NCBI GenBank assembly: GCA_029547205.1
Contig: JAKPPT010000115.1
Span: 62,001 to 126,000, forward strand
Source: Spirochaetota bacterium
Lineage (GTDB): Bacteria > Spirochaetota > Spirochaetia > Treponematales > UBA12059
DNA length: 64,000 nt
Direction: 5' to 3'
Part shown: positions 20,041 through 30,849 of the stretch, piece after piece
Numbering within the stretch: position 1 is the stretch's first letter
Layout: every line of letters starts with the position of its first letter
Notes under the pieces: generated by a model
Seen by the model: the letters and a program-made list of their open reading frames with translations, nothing else
What the model was told of the DNA's origin: nothing
Databases searched by the model: none
Position numbers and translations under genes: made by a program

Positions 20041-22143
20041 GTGAAACGACTTTCCCTTGGATATGGCATTGCGTTTGTGTTTATTGCCATTCTCGCCCTT
20101 ACTGGCTGTCCGCAACCTGAGCAGCCGGCAGCAAAAAGCACCGATGCCTGTCTTACATATATTGGTGTAAAAGGCTCGGACGACATCGTTACCCCGCTTT
20201 CTCCCCTTTTCAGCCCAATCTTCATTGATTATGAGGCGGGCGTAAAGAAGGATGTTACTTCCGCTACAGTAACGGTAGAACCTGCAAGTTCGGAAGTAAA
20301 ATCCATCACAATTAACGGCACCGATGTCACATCGACAAAAAGCGCGTTGGTATCTTTGTCGAATGGTACCGGCACTGCCGTGATTGTAGTGACCGCCGAA
20401 GACAAAACTACAACAAAAACATATACCGTTAATATAAGGGAAGCGGCAGCAACGGTACCACTGACGATTCTCACAGTAGAGTCAGTCAACGGAACGATAC
20501 TGTCTGACGTGACATATAATATTCTTGATTCTTCAGGTAATCCGATTTCTGGAGCAAACGGTACGACCAATACTTCGGGACTTGCAATCTGCGATCTTGA
20601 ACCAAACCAGTACGTGACAATAATAACGAACAAAGCCGGATACGGATACAATGTCATACAACGTTACTGGGTCAACGCGCTCGGAGATAATACTGTTGTC
20701 TGCGTAAACCCCAGGTTGGGGATGAATAACCATCAAGAGCATAAAATGACCATGCACCAGGCGTACACAAGTACAAGTTCCTCGTTTGGAACAGCGACGC
20801 CGATCGATCTCACTGATCCTACGGTGCAACTTGATATTTCGGGTACAAAGTACCTTTTTGTCGAAATTTATGGTGGAAACTCAATTGAACCAACGTATGG
20901 TTCCGGTTTCGGCGCCCGTCTTGGCATCGATATGGTTCCGAGCAGCGCGGGCGGCATTGACGGCACACTCCTCATCTCCGAGGCCATTAAAGGAGATTAT
21001 GAGTACAGGGCTGTATACCGCTTTGACCTTTCCGGACAGGAAATCCTTAGTGGTGCTCATGCACTCAATATTGTGGCTTACGATATTACTAACAATAGGC
21101 TCCATGTTCCGGCTATTGTACGCTGCAAAGGAAAAGGCGCTATAGGTTTATCATTATCGTCTGCTTCGTTTACGAGTTTTACCGCTGATATCCGCTCGTA
21201 TGGCTTAAGCCGCGAGTTCTTTAGTAAGGAAACAGGGGTAGGTACCTTCGCCCTGAATCCATATGACCCGGGAAGCGGTGCAGTACCCGTATCCTACCGG
21301 GCAGTCGTCAACTTCAAGCTGCAATCGGGCAGCACCAATGTCGGAATCAGGGGCTTTGATGTGTACAGGAAGGAAGGTTCCGGCGGCACATGGGTTAAAA
21401 TTGGTTCCAAAAACTACGGCACGCTATCAACCGGATCGAGTGGAAGCCATACCTATTTTGACTTTGACAGCACACTGACAGCGGGTCCTATCTACTATTA
21501 CAAGGTCAAAGTATGGACTGATGCGCTTAACACCAAGGAAAGCGACGGAACTGCGTGTTCTTCTGTCATGGCTCCCTTCCAGGCTAACCTTTCAGCGCCG
21601 GCAAATCGGAGTAGTTTTGACTACAACCCGGCCAATCCACTGTCAACCCTTCCCGCATTCAAGTTTACAGTCAGCAATACAAATTTGTGGAATGCGACAA
21701 TTTCCGATTACTTTTACTTTGTACTCGTTATACGCAACAAAACTGGCACATATAGCTATGTCGGATTGTTCAGGTATAATTTTGCCCAGATAAGATTCGA
21801 AGCCTTCGATTTAGATATTACGCCCCAAGCGTATGTCGATATCGCGTCCGCAAACCTCGACCTCGCGGGCAAGATAACGTTAAGCGGTAATGAAATATCA
21901 ATAGCACCCGAAGTTCTCAGAACAGGCAGGGTTAACGCCGTAGGTAAGACAGTTTTCTCGCCCCTTGAAGGTGCTACCTATGAATGGGATATTTACGGCG
22001 ATCTCGAAGTGCTCAACGGAACCTCCGATCATCCCTGCTACTTCGAAAAAGCGTATACGAACGGAGTCGCGCGTAGTTATGGCGACAATTACGACTCCGG
22101 GGCAAACACCATCAACGGCCATTTCGAATTTTCTGTAGAATAA
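20041..22143 (+). CDS. Lipoprotein with cadherin-like beta-sandwich and FN3-like regions
   Basis: GTG start, lipobox LTGC; KDVTSATVTVEPASSEVKSITING...KTYTVNIREA. Confidence 0.75.
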   Translation: MKRLSLGYGIAFVFIAILALTGCPQPEQPAAKSTDACLTYIGVKGSDDIVTPLSPLFSPIFIDYEAGVKKDVTSATVTVEPASSEVKSITINGTDVTSTKSALVSLSNGTGTAVIVVTAEDKTTTKTYTVNIREAAATVPLTILTVESVNGTILSDVTYNILDSSGNPISGANGTTNTSGLAICDLEPNQYVTIITNKAGYGYNVIQRYWVNALGDNTVVCVNPRLGMNNHQEHKMTMHQAYTSTSSSFGTATPIDLTDPTVQLDISGTKYLFVEIYGGNSIEPTYGSGFGARLGIDMVPSSAGGIDGTLLISEAIKGDYEYRAVYRFDLSGQEILSGAHALNIVAYDITNNRLHVPAIVRCKGKGAIGLSLSSASFTSFTADIRSYGLSREFFSKETGVGTFALNPYDPGSGAVPVSYRAVVNFKLQSGSTNVGIRGFDVYRKEGSGGTWVKIGSKNYGTLSTGSSGSHTYFDFDSTLTAGPIYYYKVKVWTDALNTKESDGTACSSVMAPFQANLSAPANRSSFDYNPANPLSTLPAFKFTVSNTNLWNATISDYFYFVLVIRNKTGTYSYVGLFRYNFAQIRFEAFDLDITPQAYVDIASANLDLAGKITLSGNEISIAPEVLRTGRVNAVGKTVFSPLEGATYEWDIYGDLEVLNGTSDHPCYFEKAYTNGVARSYGDNYDSGANTINGHFEFSVE

Positions 22144-22155
22144 GGAGAACGCAGA

Positions 22156-24339
22156 ATGAAAAAATACCTGTTTTTTGTTCTAATAGTGCTCACGCTAATG
22201 ACAGCATGTACAAATTCTCTGGACAGGACGAATCCTGTCTCTCAGGTTCCCACCTTAAACAAAATCAATCCACTCGCTAGTGATGCTGAGCTCATGGCAA
22301 ATGAATGGGTCAATTATGGCTATATCATTGCTAAAACCGATGCGTCAACTAATCCTGAGGTTTTCAAACGGCTTGGACTTGCAGTAAAAGGCAAGCTTGA
22401 ACTTGACAACGGCGCTGTGTATTACAGGCTTTACCGTGAAAACAAAATAGCAAAGGCTCTCCACGACCTTAGGGGTCTTACCGGCGTTGAGTATGCGCAA
22501 GCAGAACTCAAATCAAAGCTTATTGAGCCCGTAAAAGGGTTCCAGAACCAGTCCGATGTTCAGTATCGCGGTCTTACCGGCGGCAACCTCGAGGACGATC
22601 CCAAAAGCGCGATGAACGACTACGCGCTTGCCATAACAAAAGCACTTGACTCCTACAAGCCGGTCTCAGAGGGTGGCAATGGCTACGGCACTAACACGGT
22701 TTATGTCGCCGTAATCGATACCGGCATCAATATGACCCATGAGGATTTCTATGATGACCAAAATAACCTTATCGTAGAATATGCGAAGAGCGCCTTCACC
22801 AAGAATCCAGACAATACCTTTACCTGGGTCGGCGACGGCAAAAATTTTGTTACAATACCCCAAGGCGAGAACTGGGATGATGAAGCCCATGGTACCCATG
22901 TCAGCGGAACCATCGCAGCAGTCGGTGATAATGGCAAAGGAGTCGCTGGTGTAGCATGGAAAAACGTTAAACTGATTTCGTACAAATGTTTTGCAAACGC
23001 AGATTCCGGTTCTGGCGCAGACTGGTCAATTTACGGCGCATTGGGTGATCTCGCGGACTGGGTCAAAGCTAATCGGGCGAGTAAAATGAATGGACAGGTT
23101 ACGGTACCAGTCAATATGTCCCTTGGCGGCAGCTATGCAGGTTCCTTCGAACTTGAAATGATCAACTATGCAATCGAAAACGGTGTCCTCCCCATCGTCG
23201 CGATGGGTAACGACGGTCAGCGCGTTACCAAGTTCCCCGCTGCCTACCAGGGTGTCGTTGCAGTCGGCGCAACGAATGGCCGTGACGAGAAGGTTCATTT
23301 CTCAAATACCGGTCACTGGATAAGCGTTTCCGCTCCCGGGTACGATATCCTTTCATGCGGAAACGGCGGCGACTACTGGGATGATCCGAACTTGAGTGCC
23401 ACTGACTACCAGTGGATGAGCGGTACCTCAATGGCTACACCCTTTGTGACTGGTGTCGTTGCCTATATGCTGTCATTCAATAACACGCTTACTCCTTATC
23501 AGGTCAAACAGGTACTCGAACTTACCGCTGATGACAAAGGTACTTCCGGTTTCGACGAATCGTTTGGCCATGGTCGCGTGAATGTGCTCGCGGCCGCAAC
23601 CAAGGTTCGTACAGGGATAGACCTCCCCCCGAGCGGCAGCTACTATGTCACCAAAAAACTCGTCGTGACAGTAAACAACAACTCGAACAACTATCATTCG
23701 GGGCTTGGCGATCCGTATGACAAAGTACTCATAGACCAAAAAGTCTACCTCTACGATGCTAATGGCAAGATTGTCTCCATAGCCATGACGAATGGCACCA
23801 ATGGCCAGGCCGCTTTCTACGGCCTGCCTGCAGGAAACTACACGATCAAGACGAGTTTCTTTGGAGACCTTCAAACGCGCACGGTAAGTGTGGATAATTC
23901 GGCGGATCAGAACATTAGCATTGATTATAATAAAAATATAATCTATGTCTGCACCGTCAAGAACAACGCTTATAATGGTGGTGCCGATACAACGGACACC
24001 ATAATAGAAGTTTATTCGGATGATGAGCTAACAACGCTCGTAGGATCAATCGACCAAGGTTACCTCGACACGCTTGCTATCGAGCTTTCCGCGGGAACCT
24101 ATTACGCCAAGATTTCGCCATATAACAGCAAATACGGCAACTATGGTATCCAGATCGGGTTCACCCGCATTACGGAAGTAAACCTTCAAGACGGCAGCCG
24201 CACCGCGATTGAGGACGACTCCCATGAAGAAGATGATGATGGCGCTCTAGCGACAGCAAAAGGTGCTTTAACGCTCGATACTCCCTTCGCGGCGAACCTT
24301 CAGGACACTGCTGATGTATTCATGTTTGTAGTGCCATAA
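22156..24339 (+). CDS. Subtilase (S8) family serine protease lipoprotein
   Basis: AVIDTGINMTHEDF, DEAHGTHVSGTIAA, SGTSMATPFVTGVVAYML; lipobox LMTAC. Confidence 0.95.
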   Translation: MKKYLFFVLIVLTLMTACTNSLDRTNPVSQVPTLNKINPLASDAELMANEWVNYGYIIAKTDASTNPEVFKRLGLAVKGKLELDNGAVYYRLYRENKIAKALHDLRGLTGVEYAQAELKSKLIEPVKGFQNQSDVQYRGLTGGNLEDDPKSAMNDYALAITKALDSYKPVSEGGNGYGTNTVYVAVIDTGINMTHEDFYDDQNNLIVEYAKSAFTKNPDNTFTWVGDGKNFVTIPQGENWDDEAHGTHVSGTIAAVGDNGKGVAGVAWKNVKLISYKCFANADSGSGADWSIYGALGDLADWVKANRASKMNGQVTVPVNMSLGGSYAGSFELEMINYAIENGVLPIVAMGNDGQRVTKFPAAYQGVVAVGATNGRDEKVHFSNTGHWISVSAPGYDILSCGNGGDYWDDPNLSATDYQWMSGTSMATPFVTGVVAYMLSFNNTLTPYQVKQVLELTADDKGTSGFDESFGHGRVNVLAAATKVRTGIDLPPSGSYYVTKKLVVTVNNNSNNYHSGLGDPYDKVLIDQKVYLYDANGKIVSIAMTNGTNGQAAFYGLPAGNYTIKTSFFGDLQTRTVSVDNSADQNISIDYNKNIIYVCTVKNNAYNGGADTTDTIIEVYSDDELTTLVGSIDQGYLDTLAIELSAGTYYAKISPYNSKYGNYGIQIGFTRITEVNLQDGSRTAIEDDSHEEDDDGALATAKGALTLDTPFAANLQDTADVFMFVVP

Positions 24340-24376
24340 GTAAGACGTGAGCTTTTAGGGAGCAATTCCTAATACA

Positions 24377-24405
24377 AAGGCCGCCCTTCCCGGGCGGCTT
24401 TTGTT
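24377..24405 (+). terminator. Intrinsic terminator after subtilase
   Basis: aaaGGCCGCCCttccCGGGCGGCttttgtttt. Confidence 0.8.
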
Positions 24406-24511
24406 TTGCATGCGCAATAAATTTTCAAAAAAGCCCCCAAGGCGGCTTTTTTTGCTTAGTAGTTACTTACCAAATAGGAATTCTCAGGCAGCTCTTTTAT
24501 GCTCTCCGTGC

Positions 24512-24655
24512 TTAGTGTCAGGAAGCTTGTGCATACTGCTAGACCCACAATATGTTGTATATATATTTTCCTGCTGCACTGTATGTTCAAACTTCCTATA
24601 AAAACCAAACCGGTAGTAATCCAAATCTGTGTTTTCACAATGTTCGTGGCACTAA
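24512..24655. mobile_element. Inverted-repeat element copy C
   Basis: ttagtgtcaggaagcttgtgcatac ... gttttcacaatgttcgtggcactaa. Confidence 0.7.
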
Positions 24656-25530
24656 GCAACCAAAGATGACACCACAAGAATAAGCGGCATCATGATGAGT
24701 GCTGGCAGAAAATCAGCTGTCTTTATTTTGGTAAGCTTGAGCAGGTTGAGTCCGATCATGAGTACGAGACATCCCCCAACTCCAGAAATACCGGTCATAA
24801 TGACGTCGCTCAGAACCGGCTCTAGGAATATACCGAGCCACGTGAGGATGCCTTGATAAACCAGAATCGTCAGAGCAGAAAACGCAACCCCGATACCGTA
24901 CATGCTGGCAAACACAATCGCCATGAATCCATCGAGCACGCTTTTAGTTAAGAGGAGCGTATAGTTTCTATTGACTCCCGCTTCGATTGCTCCGAGTATC
25001 GTCATCGCCCCGGCACAAAACAGTACCGATGCGTTTAAAAATCCTTTTCCAAACTTGCTTGTGGACCCATCATCGCTAGTGGCAGGAAGATTGTTATTTG
25101 TTTCCATGCTGGCGGGCATGCTATGCTCAGTTGTATCGGCTGTATTCATTGTTTCGCTCATTGTGGTTTTAGCCGCTGTGCCGGCTCTACGTGTCGTATT
25201 CATTGCATTCATTGTATGCGTACCGGCTTGTGTGCGCCTCAGCGACAGCCGCTCCAGCCTGTTTCCGAGCGCTTCAATGCTGTCCTCAATGCGTAGCGCT
25301 GACCCGATGAGTCCTCCAATGATCAGCGCCAGTACAAGCTCGACAAAGGCTGTTGTTTTGAGCCCCATATAGATCCCAATGAGCACGGTTACAATGCCCG
25401 CGCCAGTCATGACGATATGCTGTTTTTGCGCGGTAACGTATTTACCGAGAACAAGGCCAATGAGTGAACCCAGAATAACTGAAGCCGCATTAATTACTGT
25501 TGCGATCATAGCTCTAAATACTCCCTGCAT
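24652..25530 (-). CDS. DUF554-family membrane protein with a Thr/Met/Ala-rich insert
   Basis: MIATVINAASVILGSLIGLVLGKYVT...; low-complexity insert in the middle. Stop TAG lies in element C. Start probably at the internal MIATV. Confidence 0.8.
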   Translation of the reverse strand: MQGVFRAMIATVINAASVILGSLIGLVLGKYVTAQKQHIVMTGAGIVTVLIGIYMGLKTTAFVELVLALIIGGLIGSALRIEDSIEALGNRLERLSLRRTQAGTHTMNAMNTTRRAGTAAKTTMSETMNTADTTEHSMPASMETNNNLPATSDDGSTSKFGKGFLNASVLFCAGAMTILGAIEAGVNRNYTLLLTKSVLDGFMAIVFASMYGIGVAFSALTILVYQGILTWLGIFLEPVLSDVIMTGISGVGGCLVLMIGLNLLKLTKIKTADFLPALIMMPLILVVSSLVA

Positions 25531-26222
25531 AGTGTGTCAATGCGAGCGCTTGCGACACCTGCTTTTTCATAGAAAACATGGGTAAATACTCGGTCATCGA
25601 TTGCCGGCTCGGGGTCAAGATTGTTTAAGATGCTCACTGGTGCTGCTCGTGCAAAGAGTTCTACAGGAAGCACCTGTCCCGACGTGCCAATAACTACGAG
25701 CATGCTTTCTGTCGCAAAGAGCCTATCAATTGTTGCATAGAGCAGCCAATAGAGCGGCGCTTCCTCATGGAACATGACGACATGGTGGCGGGTTTTATGG
25801 TTTCCACAGTCCGGGCACTGTTCATCACCATATATTGCTTTATAACCGATGTGCCAGGTATGTCCACAAAATTCACAGCGGGCTTTGGTTAGTTCCCCAT
25901 GGAGGTGCATGACAGCGCTGCACCCTGCTTTTTCAAAGAGGTCATCGATATTCTGCGTTATATTGATGATGCGGCTCCCATAATCTTTCTCAAGTGCTGC
26001 TATCATGCGATGTGCTGGATTGGGCAATTTATCGTGCAATTCTGCCCGCCGCTTGTTATAAAACTCGAGTACAAATTTTCTGTTTCTTCTGAACGCTTCT
26101 GGTGTGCACACTTCATCGATGCTGTATGTCTCCCAGAGTCCGCCTGCGCTGCGGAAAGTATTTATTCCTGACTCTGCGGAAATACCCGCACCGGTTAAAA
26201 ATACAATTGAACGTTGTTCCAT
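25506..26222 (-). CDS. Sir2-family NAD-dependent protein deacylase
   Basis: FLTGAGISAESGINTFR, TQNIDDLFEKAG, LHGE, CEFCGHTW...CPDCG; start chosen at MEQRS. Confidence 0.93.
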   Translation of the reverse strand: MEQRSIVFLTGAGISAESGINTFRSAGGLWETYSIDEVCTPEAFRRNRKFVLEFYNKRRAELHDKLPNPAHRMIAALEKDYGSRIINITQNIDDLFEKAGCSAVMHLHGELTKARCEFCGHTWHIGYKAIYGDEQCPDCGNHKTRHHVVMFHEEAPLYWLLYATIDRLFATESMLVVIGTSGQVLPVELFARAAPVSILNNLDPEPAIDDRVFTHVFYEKAGVASARIDTLCREYLEL

Positions 26223-26250
26223 GCAAACCTTCTTGTCTGTAGGGTACCTG

Positions 26251-26276
26251 CCTAGTGTCACGAAGATTGTAAGAAG
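26251..26276. repeat. Solo end of the inverted-repeat element family (copy D)
   Basis: ctagtgtcacgaagattgtaagaag matches the end of copy B; no partner end nearby. Confidence 0.5.
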
Positions 26277-26292
26277 TATAGCAAGGAATATG

Positions 26293-28086
26293 CTACTTGC
26301 TATAAAACAATCGTATGTCCTCTTGTGTTTTCTTGTGCTTCATTTTCACAAAGAGCTTTCGTTCATTTCTTTTATAAAAGTATCCGGACGCATTATAAAT
26401 TTCAAACTCAGGGTCCATATTATAGTTTATTCCATAGAGCTGAATCCGTTCAAATGGCACAATCCCTTCCATAATTACATAGTGAGAGTACCCTTCGGGA
26501 TACGATGTGCTAAATTGCATGCCAAAATCTGTTTTTTCCAGTACAAATTTTGCACCTGCGGTGTAAACTCGTATAAATTCCCCATTTTCCTGTGGATAGC
26601 GTATTTTCCTCGGATAGTAAGGGGATAGTGTAAATAAGGCATACACGGTTTCAGGCGCTATAAGCCTTGCGGTATCAGGGAGAATTCTACCATTTTCCAC
26701 TTTAAGTTCCGCAGGCAGCATGCCGTTGCTATCTGCAAAATTAAGAATTGATAGTATGAGTGTCCTGCCTATTGCGGTATAAGCAGACCGCTTTGTTAGC
26801 TCGCCGTAGCGAATGAGCAGTGATGCAAACCGTAATACTGTGGGAACATCTTCTGCACCCTGCGTGGTCTCTAAATAAAAGAATGAATCAATTTTTTGAA
26901 TGAGGGGTATCACGGAATCAATCTGTTCCGGAACATAGGTAAATGGGTTTTCTTCCCGCGGAAAGTATTCAGCACAATCAAGGTAATGTCCAAGCAATGC
27001 AGAGAGCCGACTAATATCTGTAGTCTTAACAGTAATTTTCTTTGCAAGCCCGAGATATGCTTTTAGTGTGTTATTGCTGTAAGTATCAATGAGCAACTTG
27101 ATAGTATCAAACCGATAAAAAATCGATTCGTCACCAGCAAGCACCACTTTTCGAATTTCATCAACCAGTGCATCATCTTTTTCAAACCGTACGGTATTGA
27201 GCGGCATGGTTTTTCCGGTAAAAACAGAGGCTTCCCAACTCAGTTTACCAGGGAATTCTGAACGTGCTCTCACAATTCCTGCTGCAGCTTCTTCATACTT
27301 GCCATGCGCTAAGAGTTCCGCAATGTAGGTAATAAATGTTTTTTCGTTAAACTCATACGCTCCATCTGCAGTTTTCCACTGAAATGTATCCGGACGGAAT
27401 CGGCCTGATACTAAACCGTTATACACCTGTTCCTGCCAGTATTTTACGTTTTGTGACCAGGTGTCCTCAGAAACAGAGTTCTGTGCAAGGTAATCGAGAA
27501 TCGATTCATTACCAGTGCTGTATACTCGTGTAATATTGATAGGCAGTATCTTGCCATTACTGCTCCGCCAACCTAAATAGCCTTTAAGTGTTGCAGCGCC
27601 TTCTATGCTCCAGAACGTATTGTTAGTTCCGTAGCGCGTGCCCCGGGCATCAACATAGAGCCGGGCACCTTGAACAAACCGATAATCAACGCTTGCGGAA
27701 CCAATCGGTTCTGGAAATTCAAATGCCAGTACATACGAATTGACCGATTTCTGCTCTATTGCAAGGGACGCACCATTAGAAAAAAGTATAGCATAGCCTC
27801 CCTCATGTTTTTTTATTTGTTTTGGCAGTGCAGTAAACTCTTTTCCTGAAAGGTTTCGATACCGTAACGGAGTATGAGCTGTAAACTGCAAGCGAATACC
27901 GTTTATATATACATAGAGTATTTCATTGACACTGTAATCATCTGCAATGTTACCTTGGATGGTGCAGTCTCCGAGCGTAATCGTAACAGTCTGTTTTTGC
28001 GGATACTGTAAGATTACAACTCCAGCAAAAAATGCTAAAAACCCAAGTGTAATTACTACCATTCGGAGACCTATAGACATTTTCAT
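26293..28086 (-). CDS. Hypothetical membrane-anchored protein
   Basis: 597 aa ORF with N-terminal TM segment. Confidence 0.8.
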   Translation of the reverse strand: MKMSIGLRMVVITLGFLAFFAGVVILQYPQKQTVTITLGDCTIQGNIADDYSVNEILYVYINGIRLQFTAHTPLRYRNLSGKEFTALPKQIKKHEGGYAILFSNGASLAIEQKSVNSYVLAFEFPEPIGSASVDYRFVQGARLYVDARGTRYGTNNTFWSIEGAATLKGYLGWRSSNGKILPINITRVYSTGNESILDYLAQNSVSEDTWSQNVKYWQEQVYNGLVSGRFRPDTFQWKTADGAYEFNEKTFITYIAELLAHGKYEEAAAGIVRARSEFPGKLSWEASVFTGKTMPLNTVRFEKDDALVDEIRKVVLAGDESIFYRFDTIKLLIDTYSNNTLKAYLGLAKKITVKTTDISRLSALLGHYLDCAEYFPREENPFTYVPEQIDSVIPLIQKIDSFFYLETTQGAEDVPTVLRFASLLIRYGELTKRSAYTAIGRTLILSILNFADSNGMLPAELKVENGRILPDTARLIAPETVYALFTLSPYYPRKIRYPQENGEFIRVYTAGAKFVLEKTDFGMQFSTSYPEGYSHYVIMEGIVPFERIQLYGINYNMDPEFEIYNASGYFYKRNERKLFVKMKHKKTQEDIRLFYSK

Positions 28087-28216
28087 AGTACTGCACTATA
28101 TAATCTTTTAGTAAATTTCACAAGATAAGGATAATTATCTGATAAATAAATCATTCAAGAAAGTGCATAAACTATTCGAATCTTACAGTAATACGCTAAT
28201 GAGGAGTGTTTATATT

Positions 28217-29605
28217 ATGAAGAAACTGCTTGCATGTTGTATGGTAGTACTAGCTTTTATGGCATGTAATACCTTTCAAAAACCAGCTACAACTGCCGTC
28301 CAACCCAAAGAAACAAAAGCCGAACGAAATTTACGCCTGCTAGATGAGGTGTATACCAATACTAGTGCTGGGAACTTTGTGAAAGCGCAGGAACTTATGT
28401 CCCAGCTCATTGCAGAGAACCCGGATGAGCCAAAGTATGTAATTCTCCAGGGGGCAATCTATATTTCCATGAATGATTTCCCTCGAGCAATGGCAAGTGC
28501 GGAGGCAGTTCTTGCAAAAGATCCAGAGAATATTGATGCCCTCATGCTTGCAGCAAAAATCCTCATGTTCCAAAACAAAACAGCAGACAGCCAGAAATAC
28601 CTCCAGCGTATTCTGGCAAAAGATCCAAGCAATGCGTTTGCGCTAACAGCGCTTGGGGATATTGCATTGGCAAGTCAAAACTACTCCCAGGCTGAACAGT
28701 ATTATAATAAAGCCATTGCATCGAATCCGAATGAGTCTGCCGCATTGGCTGGGCTCGCTCGTATTTACTACAAAAGGGGCCAGAACCGAGAGGCTCTCGA
28801 AACGTTCAATAAGGCGCTGACTATTGATCCCACCGATCCAGCTGCGCTGCTCGACAGGAGCAGAGTACTCTACGATCTCGGACAGTACGAAGCATGCGAA
28901 GCCGATCTCAATGCGTCAATTAAACTTGATGACGGTGTTTTTTGGTCTTATATTGAGCGCGGACGGCTCTATATGGACAGTGGCAGGTATGATGAAGCGC
29001 TCAAAGACTTGAGCCGCGCTATTGAGCTTAATGCTAATTACTTTCTTGCGTATATCTACCGTGCAGCAATTTACGAAAACAAAGGACAGGATGAAAACGC
29101 ATATAACGATTACGCTAAAGCTGTTGAAATGCGGCCTGACTACTGGTATGCCCTTGAATCGATGGGTCTCCTCGCGTACCGCATGCATGCATGGAATAAA
29201 GCGTATGAAGCATTCCATAAGGCAACAACGTACACTACCAATCATCCCGAATACTATGTTGCAGCAGCGCTCGCACTACTCAGATCAGGAGATAAACAAA
29301 AGGCAAAAGACTATGCCGGACGCTATCTCCCCAAAATTGATAAAGAAAAATTTTACCCCTATTGGCTGCTGCTCCGTTACGTTATTGATCAGACAACTAA
29401 CACCAATGAGCTTGAGCTTAAAATAGCAACAGAAAAAAGCCTCGATACGCGTGCAGCCCTCCTCTTTTATGTAAGCCAGTACTGGATGGCGCTTGGAAAA
29501 GATGAAATGGCGCTCAAGTATCTCGATATGGTCAAAGAAGCTAACCGACAGGGTACCATCGAATGGCGTATGGCAGAGGCAGAATGGAAATGGATGAGCA
29601 AATGA
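28217..29605 (+). CDS. TPR-repeat lipoprotein
   Basis: Lipobox VLAFMAC; repeated TPR units (ALTALGDIALASQNYSQAEQYYNKAIASNPNE etc.). Confidence 0.9.
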   Translation: MKKLLACCMVVLAFMACNTFQKPATTAVQPKETKAERNLRLLDEVYTNTSAGNFVKAQELMSQLIAENPDEPKYVILQGAIYISMNDFPRAMASAEAVLAKDPENIDALMLAAKILMFQNKTADSQKYLQRILAKDPSNAFALTALGDIALASQNYSQAEQYYNKAIASNPNESAALAGLARIYYKRGQNREALETFNKALTIDPTDPAALLDRSRVLYDLGQYEACEADLNASIKLDDGVFWSYIERGRLYMDSGRYDEALKDLSRAIELNANYFLAYIYRAAIYENKGQDENAYNDYAKAVEMRPDYWYALESMGLLAYRMHAWNKAYEAFHKATTYTTNHPEYYVAAALALLRSGDKQKAKDYAGRYLPKIDKEKFYPYWLLLRYVIDQTTNTNELELKIATEKSLDTRAALLFYVSQYWMALGKDEMALKYLDMVKEANRQGTIEWRMAEAEWKWMSK

Positions 29606-30798
29606 ATGGTACTGTTCCTGTATCACCACCATCAATGGCGACACAACGATTTGTAAAAATAGGTGAACGATCTTTCACATTGGTCGGTACTGCTCACGTG
29701 TCCTCCGCCAGTATTGATGAAGTGATAACGGTTATCCGTACGGTAATGCCCGACAGAATCTGTGTTGAACTCGATGATGCCCGATACAAGGCAATGATTA
29801 ACCCCGCATCATGGGAACAAATGGATATCGTTAAAATTATCAAAGAAGGCAAGGTGTTTTTTATGCTCGCTAATCTTGCCCTCTCATCTTTTCAACGCCG
29901 CATGGGCACCGGAATTCAGCCAGGAAGAGAAATGCTCGCCGCCATTGAGACTGCGCAGGAACTGGATATCCCCTTTTCACTCTGCGATCGTCCAGTGCCG
30001 ATTACATTAAAGCGTGCATGGTCAAAATCAAACTTCTGGAACAAGAGCAAGCTTATTGCGCAGCTTATCGCTGCAGCTTTTAGCAATGAAAAACCCGATG
30101 AAGAGGAAATCGAAAAGCTTAAAAATGCTTCAGAACTGGATTATATGATGGAAGAAATGGCATCCTATTTGCCATCGGTCAAAGAAGTGCTCATTGATGA
30201 GCGCGATAAGTACCTTGCGTCCAAAATCTGGGAAGCTCAGGGAAACAATGTTGTAGCGGTGGTTGGAGCCGGACACATGAAAGGCATCGAAGCATGGCTG
30301 CATCGGTTTGCAGGCGGAGAATCTGCCGATGTATCGTCATTTGAAGTGCTTCCACCCAAATCAGTGCTGAGCAAGTACAGCGGCCTCCTGTTCCCGCTCA
30401 TACTGCTCGGACTTATTGTTGCAGGCTTTTTTACTTCCGGAATACTGAAAAGCGTCGAAATGCTTGCTCAGTGGTGGCTTTTGAGTGGGACTCTCTCTGC
30501 TATCGGTACTGCACTATGCTGGGTTCATCCTGTAAGTATCCCCATTGCATTTCTCTCTGCACCTATTGGAACGATATCACCGGTGCTGGCTATGGGCATG
30601 TTCCCTGCCCTCTTTGAAGCATGGATTCATAAACCCCGTGTAGAAGACTTCCAGAACCTCATGTCTGATGTTGCTTCCCTCAAAGGCTTTTACAAAAACA
30701 AGATTACCCATATTCTGCTCGTCTTTATCATGTCCAGCCTGGGCGGCGCAATAGGAAACATTATCAGTGTGCCAACCCTGGCAATGCATCTCAAATAG
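29602..30798 (+). CDS. TraB/GumN-family protein
   Basis: FTLVGTAHVSSASIDEVITVI...RICVELDDARY; GAGHMKGIEAWL; C-terminal TMs; ATGA overlap with the TPR gene. Confidence 0.85.
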   Translation: MNGTVPVSPPSMATQRFVKIGERSFTLVGTAHVSSASIDEVITVIRTVMPDRICVELDDARYKAMINPASWEQMDIVKIIKEGKVFFMLANLALSSFQRRMGTGIQPGREMLAAIETAQELDIPFSLCDRPVPITLKRAWSKSNFWNKSKLIAQLIAAAFSNEKPDEEEIEKLKNASELDYMMEEMASYLPSVKEVLIDERDKYLASKIWEAQGNNVVAVVGAGHMKGIEAWLHRFAGGESADVSSFEVLPPKSVLSKYSGLLFPLILLGLIVAGFFTSGILKSVEMLAQWWLLSGTLSAIGTALCWVHPVSIPIAFLSAPIGTISPVLAMGMFPALFEAWIHKPRVEDFQNLMSDVASLKGFYKNKITHILLVFIMSSLGGAIGNIISVPTLAMHLK

Positions 30799-30849
30799 CA
30801 TTGGACAGAACACAAAAGCTCTTGTATGCTATAGTAAGCAGGAACGCAT

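Noticed and set aside
24427-24452. aaaaaagcccccaaggcggcttttttt as part of element C
   Set aside because: It is a separate short terminator-like hairpin upstream of the element end at 24512.
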